Assembly (NCBI GenBank): GCA_903840435.1
Contig: CAIMFV010000038.1
Coordinates: 1 to 33,313 of the forward strand
From: an uncultured Caulobacterales bacterium
GTDB taxonomy: Bacteria; Pseudomonadota; Alphaproteobacteria; Caulobacterales; Caulobacteraceae
DNA: 33,313 bases
Reading direction: 5' to 3'
A program made the translations under genes and the position numbers. Below, piece by piece: positions 17,049 through 24,884 of the stretch (positions are counted from its first letter, which is position 1; each line of letters opens with the position of its first letter). Below the pieces are notes generated by a model. It was not told the origin of the DNA. It ran no database searches and saw nothing but the letters and a program-made list of their open reading frames with translations.

Positions 17049-17073
17049 GGAAAAACCGGCGTCCACTTTTTCC
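17049..17073. repeat. Single copy of an alphaproteobacterial palindromic repeat type
   Basis: GGAAAAA (17049-17055) and TTTTTCC (17067-17073) flank CCGGCGTCCAC. The sequence and the following TGGCAAACGCT resemble, from memory, the abundant rhizobial/alphaproteobacterial intergenic repeat with core CGGAAAACCGGTTTCCAC. On the minus strand the hairpin lies just past the stop of the GNAT gene and could double as its terminator. Confidence 0.45.
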
Positions 17074-17082
17074 TGGCAAACG

Positions 17083-17355
17083 CTAAGCGCACAGATCCGC
17101 ATATTCGGGGTGGCGCTCCATATAGTCGCGGGCATAGGCGCATAGGGGGCGAATTTTCAAATGCCGGTCACGCACAATCGACAACAGGCCTTGCATCAAT
17201 CGGGTTGCGGCACCCGTGCCGCGCATTCCGATGGGTGCTTCCACATGGGTTACCGCGATGATATCGGCCTCACAGCGATAGTCAGCAAACGCCACCTGTC
17301 CCTGTTCGAGCAATTCGAATCTATGGCTGGCGCGATTATCTATGACGTCGTGCAT
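17083..17355 (-). CDS. YjdJ-type GNAT N-acetyltransferase domain protein
   Basis: This 90-residue protein is the compact N-acetyltransferase-like family related to E. coli YjdJ. The sequence HRFELLEQGQVAFADYRC starts the fold. HVEAPIGMRGTGAATRLMQG is the acetyl-CoA-binding segment (V/H-x-x-x-P-x-x-R-G-x-G-x-A), and IRPLCAYARDYMERHPEYADL is the typical C-terminal helix. The acceptor substrate is unknown in this family. ATG at 17355 has a strong GGAGGAAAGGA element upstream. The frame is open to 17424, but that extension lacks homology-like features and a Shine-Dalgarno. It lies 257 bp after folB on the same strand; that gap holds no gene but contains the 12-bp palindrome ACAAGCGCTTGT (17567-17578). 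Confidence 0.85.
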   Translation of the reverse strand: MHDVIDNRASHRFELLEQGQVAFADYRCEADIIAVTHVEAPIGMRGTGAATRLMQGLLSIVRDRHLKIRPLCAYARDYMERHPEYADLCA

Positions 17356-17612
17356 CGTCCTTTCCTCCCGCGCCCGGTCTGTTGTTGAGAGCGGGGAGCG
17401 CCGGGCGAGGGTCCTCTCCGTCACGAAAACGCGCGGCCAGCGGCTTAAAATGACACGGTTCTTTGCGTCGCCGCCGGTCGACTAAGGTTCGAGTGCAAGG
17501 ATTAGGCCCTGCGACTCGCCTAAACGAAAATTCCAGAGCCCATCATGTCGCCGACAGCGATCACAGACAAGCGCTTGTGTGACGCAGCTGTGACATTGAG
17601 AGGAGGGTCGGC

Positions 17613-18032
17613 CTAAAATTTGACCAGGGTCAGCTCGACGCCGACGCGCGCCGTGTCGCCCAAGGCTTCGGGCTTTTCAACCCGAATGGTCGCGCGGATG
17701 ACCAGGGGGTGATCAAGCAGACTTTGAGCCAATCGCTCCGCAAAGGTCTCCACGAGATCAATATGGCCTTCATCGGCAAGCTTTCGGGCCTTGGCGGCGA
17801 AGGCTTCATAATTGACCGTATCGGTCACCTGGACGACGCTATGGGGCGTAAGCTCGACCTCAATATCGATGACCAAGGGCTGGCGACGCCCTTTTTCATG
17901 AGCATAAACGCCAATCTCCGCCTCGATGCGCAAATCCTGCATGAAAACCTTGAGCGCGCTCAGGCTTCGCGGTCGGGCACCAGGCGCGGTCACGCGGGGC
18001 AGGGGTTTTAGCGCGCCGGGTTTGGCAATCAT
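17613..18032 (-). CDS. folB: Dihydroneopterin aldolase
   Basis: The 139-residue protein matches FolB, which splits 7,8-dihydroneopterin into 6-hydroxymethyl-dihydropterin and glycolaldehyde in folate synthesis. Seen in order are LRIEAEIGVYAHEKGRRQPL, a strand (VIDIEVEL), the Tyr/Glu substrate pocket (VNYEAF), the catalytic Glu95 in LVETFAERLA and Lys120 in VEKPEAL. The core family length is about 120 residues. A 30-residue N-terminal extension is present unless ATG at residue 31 is used. I keep 18032 because its ATG overlaps the upstream stop as ATGA, which indicates translational coupling with the SDR-like gene. In many alphaproteobacteria an SDR pteridine-reductase-like gene precedes folB, as here. 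Confidence 0.92.
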   Translation of the reverse strand: MIAKPGALKPLPRVTAPGARPRSLSALKVFMQDLRIEAEIGVYAHEKGRRQPLVIDIEVELTPHSVVQVTDTVNYEAFAAKARKLADEGHIDLVETFAERLAQSLLDHPLVIRATIRVEKPEALGDTARVGVELTLVKF

Positions 18033-18382
18033 GCGGAATACTGCTGTTGGCTGGCTAAAAAGACTTGGCCAGTGACGGAGGGTGCATCTTGCAAAAACCG
18101 CAAGGTCGCCAGTGTCGCCTGCCGATCTCCCTCAATCACCGCGGCAACCCGGCAAGGCGCATGAGCTGTGGCAAGGGTCCGAACCTGAGCCAAAAGCGCT
18201 TCACGGTCCAGGCGACCGAGGTCTGGCGGTGCGAGATAAATCACAAGCGCGCTTGCGGCAAAGGTCTGAGGCTCGGTCAGCTGGGAGCGCGGCATCGCGA
18301 GGGCACGAAGCGGCTCAGCAAAGCTTTGCACCCGCTCAAGCGGTTCGCCGCACAAAAGGGTGCGGCCCAGCGCTAAACTCAA
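18029..18382 (-). CDS. Short, strongly diverged SDR-like protein upstream of folB
   Basis: I read this as a 117-residue ORF starting at TTG 18382, which overlaps the stop of the upstream micro-ORF (TTGA). Its own TGA overlaps the folB ATG (ATGA). The frame is open back to 18571, but that part has no start with a Shine-Dalgarno and reads as low-quality sequence. The only recognisable piece is the C-terminal TLRFLQDAPSVTGQVFLASQQ, which aligns by eye with the end of short-chain dehydrogenases (x-x-FLLDAPxVTGQxxxVDGGQ). The Gly-rich cofactor motif and the Tyr-x-x-x-Lys catalytic pair are absent, and the length is half the usual 240-250. It is either a decaying pteridine-reductase-like gene kept for coupling, or a reduced protein of unknown role. 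Confidence 0.6.
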   Translation of the reverse strand: MSLALGRTLLCGEPLERVQSFAEPLRALAMPRSQLTEPQTFAASALVIYLAPPDLGRLDREALLAQVRTLATAHAPCRVAAVIEGDRQATLATLRFLQDAPSVTGQVFLASQQQYSA

Positions 18383-18459
18383 TCGGCGCGTCCGAATTCG
18401 AAGACGTTGAGCGCCACAATGGCGACAATGAACAGGAGGATGGGCAATATAGCGGCCAT
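18379..18459 (-). CDS. 26-residue single-pass membrane microprotein
   Basis: An ATG at 18459 with GGAG 6 nt upstream opens a 26-codon frame ending in TGA at 18379. The product starts MAAILPILLFIVAIVALNVF and ends EFGRAD. It is one uninterrupted hydrophobic helix followed by a short charged C-terminus, as in a small inner-membrane peptide. The TGA overlaps the TTG of the next ORF, which in turn overlaps folB, so three frames are chained without gaps. A hydrophobic stretch with an ideal ribosome site and overlaps of this kind is unlikely by chance. I do not recognise a named family, and its function is unknown. It diverges from the Nudix gene across 94 bp. Confidence 0.65.
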   Translation of the reverse strand: MAAILPILLFIVAIVALNVFEFGRAD

Positions 18460-18553
18460 GACCGACTCCGTAACCAAGTGCGGCTTGTCCTAGACCGAAT
18501 TCGCCAGCTTGGGAAGCGTTGCCACACACCCCCTCCGGCGCCAAGGTCAGGAC

Positions 18554-19024
18554 ATGACAGCTTTGATGCAACTGGCGCGCCTGACGCGTCCCGCCTATCG
18601 CGTTTGGTCACGGCTTTCGCGGGGCATAACCCTGGGCGTCAGAGGTCTCGTGCTCAATGCGGACGGACAGGTGCTGTTGGTCGAACACACCTATATCCCC
18701 GGTTGGTTCCTTCCCGGTGGCGGCGTCGAACCCGACGAAACGGCAGGAGAGGCCTTGGCCCGGGAGATGGAAGAAGAGGCAGGCCTGCGGCTCACCATGC
18801 CGCCAAGGCTGATCAGCGTGCACGACAATTCCAAGGCCTTTCGCGGTGATCATGTGCTGGTGTTTGTGTGCGGGGACTTCGTGCCCTGCCCACCGCGCTC
18901 AGCGGGAGAGATCGCCAACCGCCAATGGTTTGACCCGGCCAACCTCCCCGAAGGCACAACCGCGGGCACCCGCGCGCGTATTTCCGAGGTGGTCTTCGGC
19001 GCACCGCCCTCGCCCCGGTGGTGA
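18554..19024 (+). CDS. Nudix (NUDIX) hydrolase
   Basis: The 156-residue protein carries a complete Nudix box (residues 56-78): G-G-G-V-E-P-D-E-T, then the helix with R-E-M-E-E-E-A-G. This matches GX5EX7REUXEEXGU, including the metal-binding Glu triplet. The segment LVEHTYIPGWFLPGGGVEPD is the usual strand-loop before it. The family hydrolyses nucleoside-diphosphate-linked compounds with Mg2+ or Mn2+; substrate is not predictable here. The ATG at 18554 is preceded by an AAGGTCAGGA stretch. An ATG at 18509 would add 15 unlike residues, which I reject. It diverges from the microprotein-folB chain and converges on the oxygenase gene with a 4-nt gap. Confidence 0.92.
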   Translation: MTALMQLARLTRPAYRVWSRLSRGITLGVRGLVLNADGQVLLVEHTYIPGWFLPGGGVEPDETAGEALAREMEEEAGLRLTMPPRLISVHDNSKAFRGDHVLVFVCGDFVPCPPRSAGEIANRQWFDPANLPEGTTAGTRARISEVVFGAPPSPRW

Positions 19025-19028
19025 GGGC

Positions 19029-19655
19029 TCAGCCCCAACTATAGTTGAAGCTGATCGAAACCCGTGGGCTGCGGGCGCGATTGGGCTCAACCTCATGGCG
19101 TAGCCAGCTTTCCCACAAAAAAAGCCTACCCGCCTCAGGATGCAAATATACAAAGGGTCGCAAGCCGTCTTCCGCGTCGGCTCGCCGTGGCGGTGCGGCC
19201 ATCATCTGTGCCAGGCGGGGGTCTTCGAGTTTCAACGCCCCAGACCCTTCCGGCGTCGCCACATAAAAGGTTCCGGAAATGACGCTGAGCGGGTGGATGT
19301 GGCCCGTATGCCCGCCTCCGGGTTTCAGGACATTGATCCACATATGGTCGAGCTTCAAACGGCGCCCCCCAAGATCAAAGGCCAGCCCATCGGCGAAACG
19401 ATGGATTTCGCCGTCGAGGATTTTTTTTAAATCCGCAAAGGCGCTGGCGCGGCGGGTGAGGTCGGTGAGTGAGCCATAGGAGGTATAGCCCTTATAGGCC
19501 TTGGCCTGCGACCATTGCTGGCCCGCCCGATCTTCGCTGGCGATGAAGGCGCACGCCGCGTCGAGGTCCTGCAAAATCGCCTCGGCCTTCAAGGGCGGCA
19601 AGGGCGTGCTGTCATAGACCTTTGTCACAAAGAGGGGTTTTATTTCAGCCGCCAT
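19029..19655 (-). CDS. TIGR02466-family putative 2OG-Fe(II) oxygenase
   Basis: The 208 residues match the TIGR02466 family, distant relatives of 2-oxoglutarate/Fe(II) dioxygenases. The jelly-roll core shows MWINVLKPGGGHTGHIHP (His119 and His121 region), the strand SVISGTFYVATPEGSGAL, the distal iron-ligand candidate His187 in SWLRHEVEPN and Arg198 in SPRVSISFNY, which would hold 2-oxoglutarate. The N-terminal KPLFVTKVY is also typical. The substrate is unknown; homologues have been annotated as hydroxylases without proof. It starts 5 nt after the stop of the antiporter gene upstream, so the two are almost certainly co-transcribed. Confidence 0.85.
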   Translation of the reverse strand: MAAEIKPLFVTKVYDSTPLPPLKAEAILQDLDAACAFIASEDRAGQQWSQAKAYKGYTSYGSLTDLTRRASAFADLKKILDGEIHRFADGLAFDLGGRRLKLDHMWINVLKPGGGHTGHIHPLSVISGTFYVATPEGSGALKLEDPRLAQMMAAPPRRADAEDGLRPFVYLHPEAGRLFLWESWLRHEVEPNRARSPRVSISFNYSWG

Positions 19656-19660
19656 CGCCC

Positions 19661-20944
19661 CTAGGCCTCAATGCCGACGGGGATGGGATGGTTCATCGCC
19701 GTCAACAGCTGCTTCAGCAGCGGCCCGGCCATGACGGTGGTGACCACGGCCATGATCACAAGCATGGTGAACACGCTCTGTGGCATGAAGCCTAAATCAT
19801 AGCCGATGTTCAAAACAATCAACTCCATCAGTGCGCGGGTATTCATCAAGACGCCGAGGGTCGCCGATGGCTTGGGCGCAAAGCCATTTAGCCGCGCTGT
19901 AAGATAAACAGGGCCAATCTTTGCCGCGATGGCGCCGACGAGGATCACCGCCAGCCAGAGCCAGTTTTCGGCTGTGGTCAGGCCAAGCACATTGGTGCGC
20001 AGTCCGGTATAGGTGAAGAAGACGGGCAGGAAGAAGACCAAGACCATTTGACCCACTTGTCGGCGCCAGGCATCGACAAATTCAGCGTGGCGATGGAATA
20101 AGAGTCCGGCCAGAAATCCGCCAAATATGGAAAACACGCCAAGCGCATTGGTGCAGATGGCCAGCGCAAAGACCAATGCGAAGATGATCGCCATCAGGTT
20201 GGGGGCAACCTCGCCTTCGCGAACGGGAAAGGTTTTCACGAGCCGGTCAGCCAGGGGGCGTAAAAGCCACCAAGCGCCCAGACCCAGACCGACGAGGCCT
20301 GCAATCTGCACACCGATACCTTGCGGCGAGAGCTGGGCTGAGGCGAAGGCGGAGACGATGGCGAGCAAGACCCAACCGACCACATCATTGACCGCCGCCG
20401 CAGAGATGGCGATGACGCCAATCTCGTCGCGCGTCAGGCCATATTGACGCAATATCCGGCCAAGGATTGGCACGGCGGTAATGGCGAAGGCGACCGCGCA
20501 GAACAGCGCATAGACCGTTGGGTTGAGGCCCGGCGCAAGGTGCGGGGCGGATACCACGCCAAAGCCGAGACCGACGCCTAAGGGTGCCAGGATCGAGACC
20601 GCCGCAATGCTGAACGCCGCCCGCAGGTTCCGCTTCGACCCTAAATGCCCGAATTCAAAATCCGACCCAATCTGAAACATCAACAATATCAGTCCGATCT
20701 GACTGATAATTGTGATGGGCTGTGCGCTCTTCAACCCAAAAATCGCCGTCGACAATGCCGGAAAAAAGTGGCCGAACAGGGAGGGGCCGAGCAATAGGCC
20801 GGCGACGATCTCGCCAATGACGCCGGGCTGGTTGAGGCGGCGAAATAGGGAGTTCATCAGACGTGCCGCACCGATCATGACGATCAGCTGGACGAGGATC
20901 GACAAGAGAACGGATTCGGTTTGATGAACGGAAGCAGCGTGCAT
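19661..20944 (-). CDS. CPA2-family cation:proton antiporter
   Basis: The 427-residue integral membrane protein has about 12-13 helices and the Na+/H+ exchanger domain. Typical segments are RLNQPGVIGEIVAGLLLGPS in the first helices, LLMFQIGSDFEF (helix 3-4), AITAVPILGRILRQYG, and ISAAAVNDVVGWVLLAIVSA with the conserved Asp of the ion site, then GVLMNTRALMELIVLNIG. There is no C-terminal TrkA-N domain as in KefB/KefC, so it is a minimal carrier. It should exchange K+ or Na+ for H+ across the inner membrane. ATG at 20944 is preferred; the frame continues to a TTG at 20956. A perfect hairpin encloses this start. The gene follows acs by 61 bp on the same strand. Confidence 0.88.
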   Translation of the reverse strand: MHAASVHQTESVLLSILVQLIVMIGAARLMNSLFRRLNQPGVIGEIVAGLLLGPSLFGHFFPALSTAIFGLKSAQPITIISQIGLILLMFQIGSDFEFGHLGSKRNLRAAFSIAAVSILAPLGVGLGFGVVSAPHLAPGLNPTVYALFCAVAFAITAVPILGRILRQYGLTRDEIGVIAISAAAVNDVVGWVLLAIVSAFASAQLSPQGIGVQIAGLVGLGLGAWWLLRPLADRLVKTFPVREGEVAPNLMAIIFALVFALAICTNALGVFSIFGGFLAGLLFHRHAEFVDAWRRQVGQMVLVFFLPVFFTYTGLRTNVLGLTTAENWLWLAVILVGAIAAKIGPVYLTARLNGFAPKPSATLGVLMNTRALMELIVLNIGYDLGFMPQSVFTMLVIMAVVTTVMAGPLLKQLLTAMNHPIPVGIEA

Positions 20945-20974
20945 GAGGCGTCTCAACCAATAAACCGCCTCATG
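20942..20974 (-). promoter_or_regulatory. Perfect inverted repeat enclosing the antiporter start codon
   Basis: CATGAGGCG and CGCCTCATG (arms at 20942-20950 and 20966-20974) form a perfect 9-bp stem with a 15-nt loop. In the mRNA the 3' arm contains the ATG start (20944-20942), and the alternative TTG (20956) lies in the loop. This could hide the start codon in RNA or be an operator in DNA. Confidence 0.45.
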
Positions 20975-21005
20975 ACCCTAAATTCGCTGAAAAGAAAAGA
21001 GGCGA

Positions 21006-22946
21006 TCAGGTCTTAGGGCGGCTTTCAATCAAATCCTGGACAACGGAGGGATCGGCCAAGGTTGAGGTATCGCCCAAATTGCTCGTGTCGTTTTCGGCGA
21101 TCTTGCGCAAGATCCGCCGCATGATCTTACCGGACCGGGTCTTGGGCAGGCCCGGCGCCCAGTGGATCACATCGGGGGTGGCGATCGGGCCGATCTCGCG
21201 CCGCACCCACTGGGTGAGGTCCTTTTTCAGCTCATCGCTGGGCGCTTCGCTGGCCTTCAAGGTGACGTAGCAATAGATGCCTTGCCCCTTAATATCGTGC
21301 GGATAGCCAACCACGGCGGCCTCGGCGACACGGGGGTGGGAAACCAGCGCACTCTCCACCTCAGCCGTGCCCATGCGGTGGCCCGAGACATTGAGCACGT
21401 CATCCACCCGGCCGGTAATCCAGTAATAGCCGTCCTCGTCACGGCGGCAGCCGTCGCCGGTGAAATAGCGGCCGGGATAGGTGGTGAAATAGGTGGTGAT
21501 GAAGCGCTCATGGTCGCCATAGACGGTGCGCGCCTGTCCTGGCCAGGAATCAGTCAAGCAGAGATTGCCGTCGGTGGCGCCTTCCAACACCGCGCCCTCA
21601 GGATCGACCAGTTGCAAGAAAACGCCGGGCAGGGGCTTGGTCGCCGATCCGGGCTTTAAGGCCGTGGCGCCGGGAAGCGGACTGACCAAGATGCCGCCGG
21701 TCTCGGTCTGCCACCATGTGTCAACAATCGGGCAGCGATGCTCGCCGACAACGCGATCATACCAGAGCCAGGCTTCCGGGTTGATCGGTTCACCAACGGA
21801 ACCCAAGAGCCGCAAGGACTGGCGTGAGGTGCGGCGGACAGGCTCCTCACCCTCCCGCATCAGCGCGCGAATGGCCGTGGGCGCAGTGTAGAAGGTGTTG
21901 ACCTTGTGCTTGTCGATCACCTGCCAGAAGCGGCTGGACGAGGGGAAGTTGGGCACGCCCTCGAACATCAGGGTCGTGGCGCCATTGGCGAGCGGGCCAT
22001 AGACAATATAGGAGTGGCCCGTGACCCAGCCCACATCCGCCGAACACCAATAGATGTCGCCGGGCTTATAATCGAATACCATTTCGTGGGTCCAGCTGGC
22101 CCAGGCGAGATAGCCGCCGCAGGTGTGCAGCACGCCCTTGGGCTTGCCTGTCGAGCCGGAGGTATAGAGGATGAAGAGCGGGTCTTCGGCGTTGAAGGCT
22201 TCGGCGGGGCAGTCGGCTGAGGCCTCAGCCACCTCTGTCTCATAGGCGAAGTCCCGCCCTTCAACCCGCGAGACTTGCGCGCCTGTGCGGGTGACGACGA
22301 GGACAGTTTTTACGTCTGGCGCATGGTTCAGCGCTGCATCGACATTGGCTTTCAGCGGCACGGCACGACCACCGCGTACGCCTTCGTCGGCGGTAATGAC
22401 AAAGGTTGAGCCGCAGTCATTGATGCGACTGGCGAGGGCATCGGGCGAAAAGCCAGCGAACACCACCGAATGGATCGCGCCGATCCGCGCGCAGGCCAGC
22501 ATCGCGACCGCAGCTTCCGGGATCATCGGCAGATAGATGGTGACGCGGTCACCCTTTTGCACGCCGCGCGCCTTCAACACATTGGCGAGGCGGCAGACCT
22601 GTGCATGCAGGTCGCGATAGGTGATGTTTTGCGACGCCCTTGGATCATCGCCCTCCCAGATGATGGCGACCTGATCGCCGCGGGTGGCCAAATGACGATC
22701 CAGACAGTTCTCCGACACGTTCAGCGCGCCATCGGCAAACCATTGAATTCGAAAGTCTTCGACCTTGAAGCTGACATCCTTCACTTGGGTGAAGGGCTTT
22801 CGCCAGGTCAGGCGCTCGCCAATCGGTCGCCAAAAGGCTTCAGGGTCGTGTTCCGCCTGTCGGCTCAAATTTTCAAAGCGCTCAGCCGAAATATGGGCAT
22901 TTGCCGCCCACTCGGCCCGGACTGGAAATAGGTTAGAGTCGCTCAT
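21006..22946 (-). CDS. acs: Acetyl-CoA synthetase (AMP-forming)
   Basis: The 646 residues match Acs in length and all key motifs. The adenylate-forming signature is [15 protein letters not shown]; the acetate/adenylate pocket shows [10 protein letters not shown]; the hinge and C-terminal domain contain [20 protein letters not shown]; and the acetylation-regulated Lys607 lies in [11 protein letters not shown] (Lys609 in Salmonella). It converts acetate, ATP and CoA to acetyl-CoA, the high-affinity route for acetate use. It is 70 bp downstream of the MHS carrier gene on the same strand, separated by a perfect 12-bp stem-loop. A CrbR/CrbS-like two-component pair lies just beyond, which is the regulator type known to switch acs on. 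Confidence 0.97.
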   Translation of the reverse strand: MSDSNLFPVRAEWAANAHISAERFENLSRQAEHDPEAFWRPIGERLTWRKPFTQVKDVSFKVEDFRIQWFADGALNVSENCLDRHLATRGDQVAIIWEGDDPRASQNITYRDLHAQVCRLANVLKARGVQKGDRVTIYLPMIPEAAVAMLACARIGAIHSVVFAGFSPDALASRINDCGSTFVITADEGVRGGRAVPLKANVDAALNHAPDVKTVLVVTRTGAQVSRVEGRDFAYETEVAEASADCPAEAFNAEDPLFILYTSGSTGKPKGVLHTCGGYLAWASWTHEMVFDYKPGDIYWCSADVGWVTGHSYIVYGPLANGATTLMFEGVPNFPSSSRFWQVIDKHKVNTFYTAPTAIRALMREGEEPVRRTSRQSLRLLGSVGEPINPEAWLWYDRVVGEHRCPIVDTWWQTETGGILVSPLPGATALKPGSATKPLPGVFLQLVDPEGAVLEGATDGNLCLTDSWPGQARTVYGDHERFITTYFTTYPGRYFTGDGCRRDEDGYYWITGRVDDVLNVSGHRMGTAEVESALVSHPRVAEAAVVGYPHDIKGQGIYCYVTLKASEAPSDELKKDLTQWVRREIGPIATPDVIHWAPGLPKTRSGKIMRRILRKIAENDTSNLGDTSTLADPSVVQDLIESRPKT

Positions 22947-22972
22947 GGCAAGGTCTCTTTGTCAGTAGGGGC

Positions 22973-23005
22973 GCCAGCCGGGCGCAGGTGTCACGCCCGG
23001 CTGGC
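22973..23005 (-). terminator. Perfect 12-bp intercistronic stem-loop between carrier gene and acs
   Basis: GCCAGCCGGGCG (22973-22984) and CGCCCGGCTGGC (22994-23005) pair perfectly around a 9-nt loop. On the minus strand it follows the carrier stop by 11 nt and is not followed by a U-run, so it is a poor intrinsic terminator. An attenuator, RNase block or mRNA-stability element is more likely. Confidence 0.5.
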
Positions 23006-23016
23006 TCCGACACGTT

Positions 23017-24735
23017 TTAGGCGTCGTGTAAGTTACGGTCTTTGGTCTCAGGCAAAAACAGCGCGCCAATAATGAAGGTGATGGCGGCGATACTGATCGG
23101 ATAGATCAGGCCCGCGAAAATGTCCCCCCGGAAGGTGGCGATGGCCAGCATGAAGAAGGGCAGGAATCCGCCAAACCAACCATTGCCGATGTGATAGGGC
23201 AAGGACATGGAGGTGTAGCGGATGCGGGTTGGGAAGAGTTCCACCAGATAGGCGGCGATGGGGCCGTAGACCATGGTCACATAGAGGACAAGGATGAACA
23301 GGACGCCGATGGTCAGGGGCCAGTTCACCTTGGCAAGGTCAGCCTTGGCCGGATAGCCTGCCGCCTTCAATCCTGCAGAAAGCGCCGAGGGCAAGGCCTT
23401 GGCCGCCGTCGCCTTGTCCGCGCCGACCTTGGGGAAGATTTCCGACTTACCGTCTTTCGCCGTGGTGACGGTGTAGGTCTTGGTCTTGCCGTCATAGGTC
23501 AATTGCGCGGCCTGACCAAAGCTGATGGCCAAATCTGGCGCACCCGCCGGAGCTGTGACACGGCTATAATTGACCCCTTGGGCGTAGAGGGCGTTCATCG
23601 ACTTGTCGCAGGCTGTCGTCGGCGCCGGGTTGAAGGCCTTGGCGAAGAAGTTGGTTTCGCACTTGGCCGCCGTCACGGTTACGGGCGATGCCTTTTGCGC
23701 AGCGATCAAGTCAGGATTGACCGCAACGCCCAGTGTATTGAACAGCGGGAAATAGGTGATTACCGCCAGGGCGCAGCCGGTCATGATGATCCACTTCCGA
23801 CCGAACTTGTCCGACAGGGTGCCAAAGACGACGAAGAAGGGAGTGCCGAGCGCTAGCGCTGACATGATGGCCACATAGGACCAGACATAGTCGAGGTGCA
23901 GCGAGTTTTGCAGGAAGAACAAGGCTTGGAACTGTCCGGCGTACCAAACGACCCCTTGACCCATGGTCAGGCCGAAAATGGCCAAGAGGACGATCTTGCC
24001 ATTCTTCCAATTGCCGAAGGCATCGGCGAACGGGTTGGTCGAATGTTTGCCTGACGCCTTCATGGCGGCGAACAGCGGGCTCTCGTTCAGCATCAAACGG
24101 ATCCAGACCGAAACGCCGACCAGAGCCGCCGAGACGAGGAAGGGTATCCGCCAGCCATAGTCTTTGAAGGAGGCTTCCGACATGAAGCTGCGGCAGCCCA
24201 AGATCACGAGCAGCGACAAGAAAAGCCCTGCCGTGGCCGTGGTTTGGATCCAGGCCGTATGGGCGCCGCGCGTCCGTTCCGGCGAGTGCTCGGCAATATA
24301 GGTGGCAGCCCCGCCATATTCGCCGCCGAGCGCCAAGCCCTGCGCCAAACGCAAGGTGACGAGCGCGGCTGGTGCCCAAAGACCCCATACGTCATACCCG
24401 GGAACGCAGCCGACCAAGAAGGTCGACAGGCCCATGATGATGATGGTGAGAAGGAAGGTGTGCTTGCGTCCCCAAAGGTCGCCCAGATGGCCAAACACGA
24501 TGGCGCCGAGTGGGCGAACGCCGAACCCAGCACCAAATACCGCCAAATTCGCGAGTAGGGTTGCGGTATCATTGCCCGCCGGAAAGAATTTCGACCCAAA
24601 AAAAACGGCCAGTGTGCCGTATAGGTAGAAATCATACCATTCAAAAACGGTTCCCAGCGATGAGGCAAAGATCACCAATCGCGGATGGGTTTCATTTTTT
24701 GGGATGTCTACCAAGACATCTGTAGCAGTTGACAT
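23017..24735 (-). CDS. MHS-family MFS carboxylate:H+ symporter with large periplasmic loop
   Basis: The 572 residues form a 12-helix metabolite:H+ symporter. Helix 1 has GTVFEWYDFYLYG, loop 2-3 has GHLGDLWGRKHTFL, helix 4-5 RLAQGLALGGEYGGAATYIAE, and the second half FGTLSDKFGRKWIIMTG. Helices 9 and 10 are separated by an insert of about 130 residues (roughly 337-468), rich in Ala, Lys and Thr, with Cys in AAKCET and TTACDK. By MFS topology it faces the periplasm, so these may form a disulfide. Usual MHS proteins are about 430-450 long. GGAGG lies 5 nt before the ATG at 24735. Position before acs and beside CrbSR suggests uptake of acetate or another short carboxylate; substrate unproven. Confidence 0.88.
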   Translation of the reverse strand: MSTATDVLVDIPKNETHPRLVIFASSLGTVFEWYDFYLYGTLAVFFGSKFFPAGNDTATLLANLAVFGAGFGVRPLGAIVFGHLGDLWGRKHTFLLTIIIMGLSTFLVGCVPGYDVWGLWAPAALVTLRLAQGLALGGEYGGAATYIAEHSPERTRGAHTAWIQTTATAGLFLSLLVILGCRSFMSEASFKDYGWRIPFLVSAALVGVSVWIRLMLNESPLFAAMKASGKHSTNPFADAFGNWKNGKIVLLAIFGLTMGQGVVWYAGQFQALFFLQNSLHLDYVWSYVAIMSALALGTPFFVVFGTLSDKFGRKWIIMTGCALAVITYFPLFNTLGVAVNPDLIAAQKASPVTVTAAKCETNFFAKAFNPAPTTACDKSMNALYAQGVNYSRVTAPAGAPDLAISFGQAAQLTYDGKTKTYTVTTAKDGKSEIFPKVGADKATAAKALPSALSAGLKAAGYPAKADLAKVNWPLTIGVLFILVLYVTMVYGPIAAYLVELFPTRIRYTSMSLPYHIGNGWFGGFLPFFMLAIATFRGDIFAGLIYPISIAAITFIIGALFLPETKDRNLHDA

Positions 24736-24784
24736 CAATTCCTCCGTATGCGGCTTTTTTGTGTATTTACGCCAAACCTTGGTC

Positions 24785-24814
24785 AGTCTATTCGAGATAT
24801 TGGCGGGTTTTCAA
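24785..24814 (-). promoter_or_regulatory. Candidate promoter of the carrier-acs transcript
   Basis: On the minus strand TTGAAA (24814-24809, 5/6) is followed after 18 bp by TAGACT (24790-24785, 4/6). Transcription would start near 24778, about 43 nt before the ATG. A TTGGTC half-site of the array below abuts the -10 at 24779-24784. Confidence 0.35.
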
Positions 24815-24884
24815 GCGCCGTGTCCCGAAACTGCCGCAGCCTCGCGCGAACTTGACTTGTACGTTAGGGCGCAACAGACTTTTT

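Noticed and set aside
17480-17500. GGTTCGAGTGC as a possible tRNA T-arm
   Set aside because: No pairing acceptor, D or anticodon arms around it, and no CCA-like end. No tRNA was found in the window.
18383-18571. N-terminal extension of the SDR-like ORF up to 18571
   Set aside because: It overlaps the Nudix start region and the micro-ORF, lacks a ribosome site, and its composition (Cys/His/Gly) matches no family. The TTG at 18382 with the TTGA overlap is preferred.
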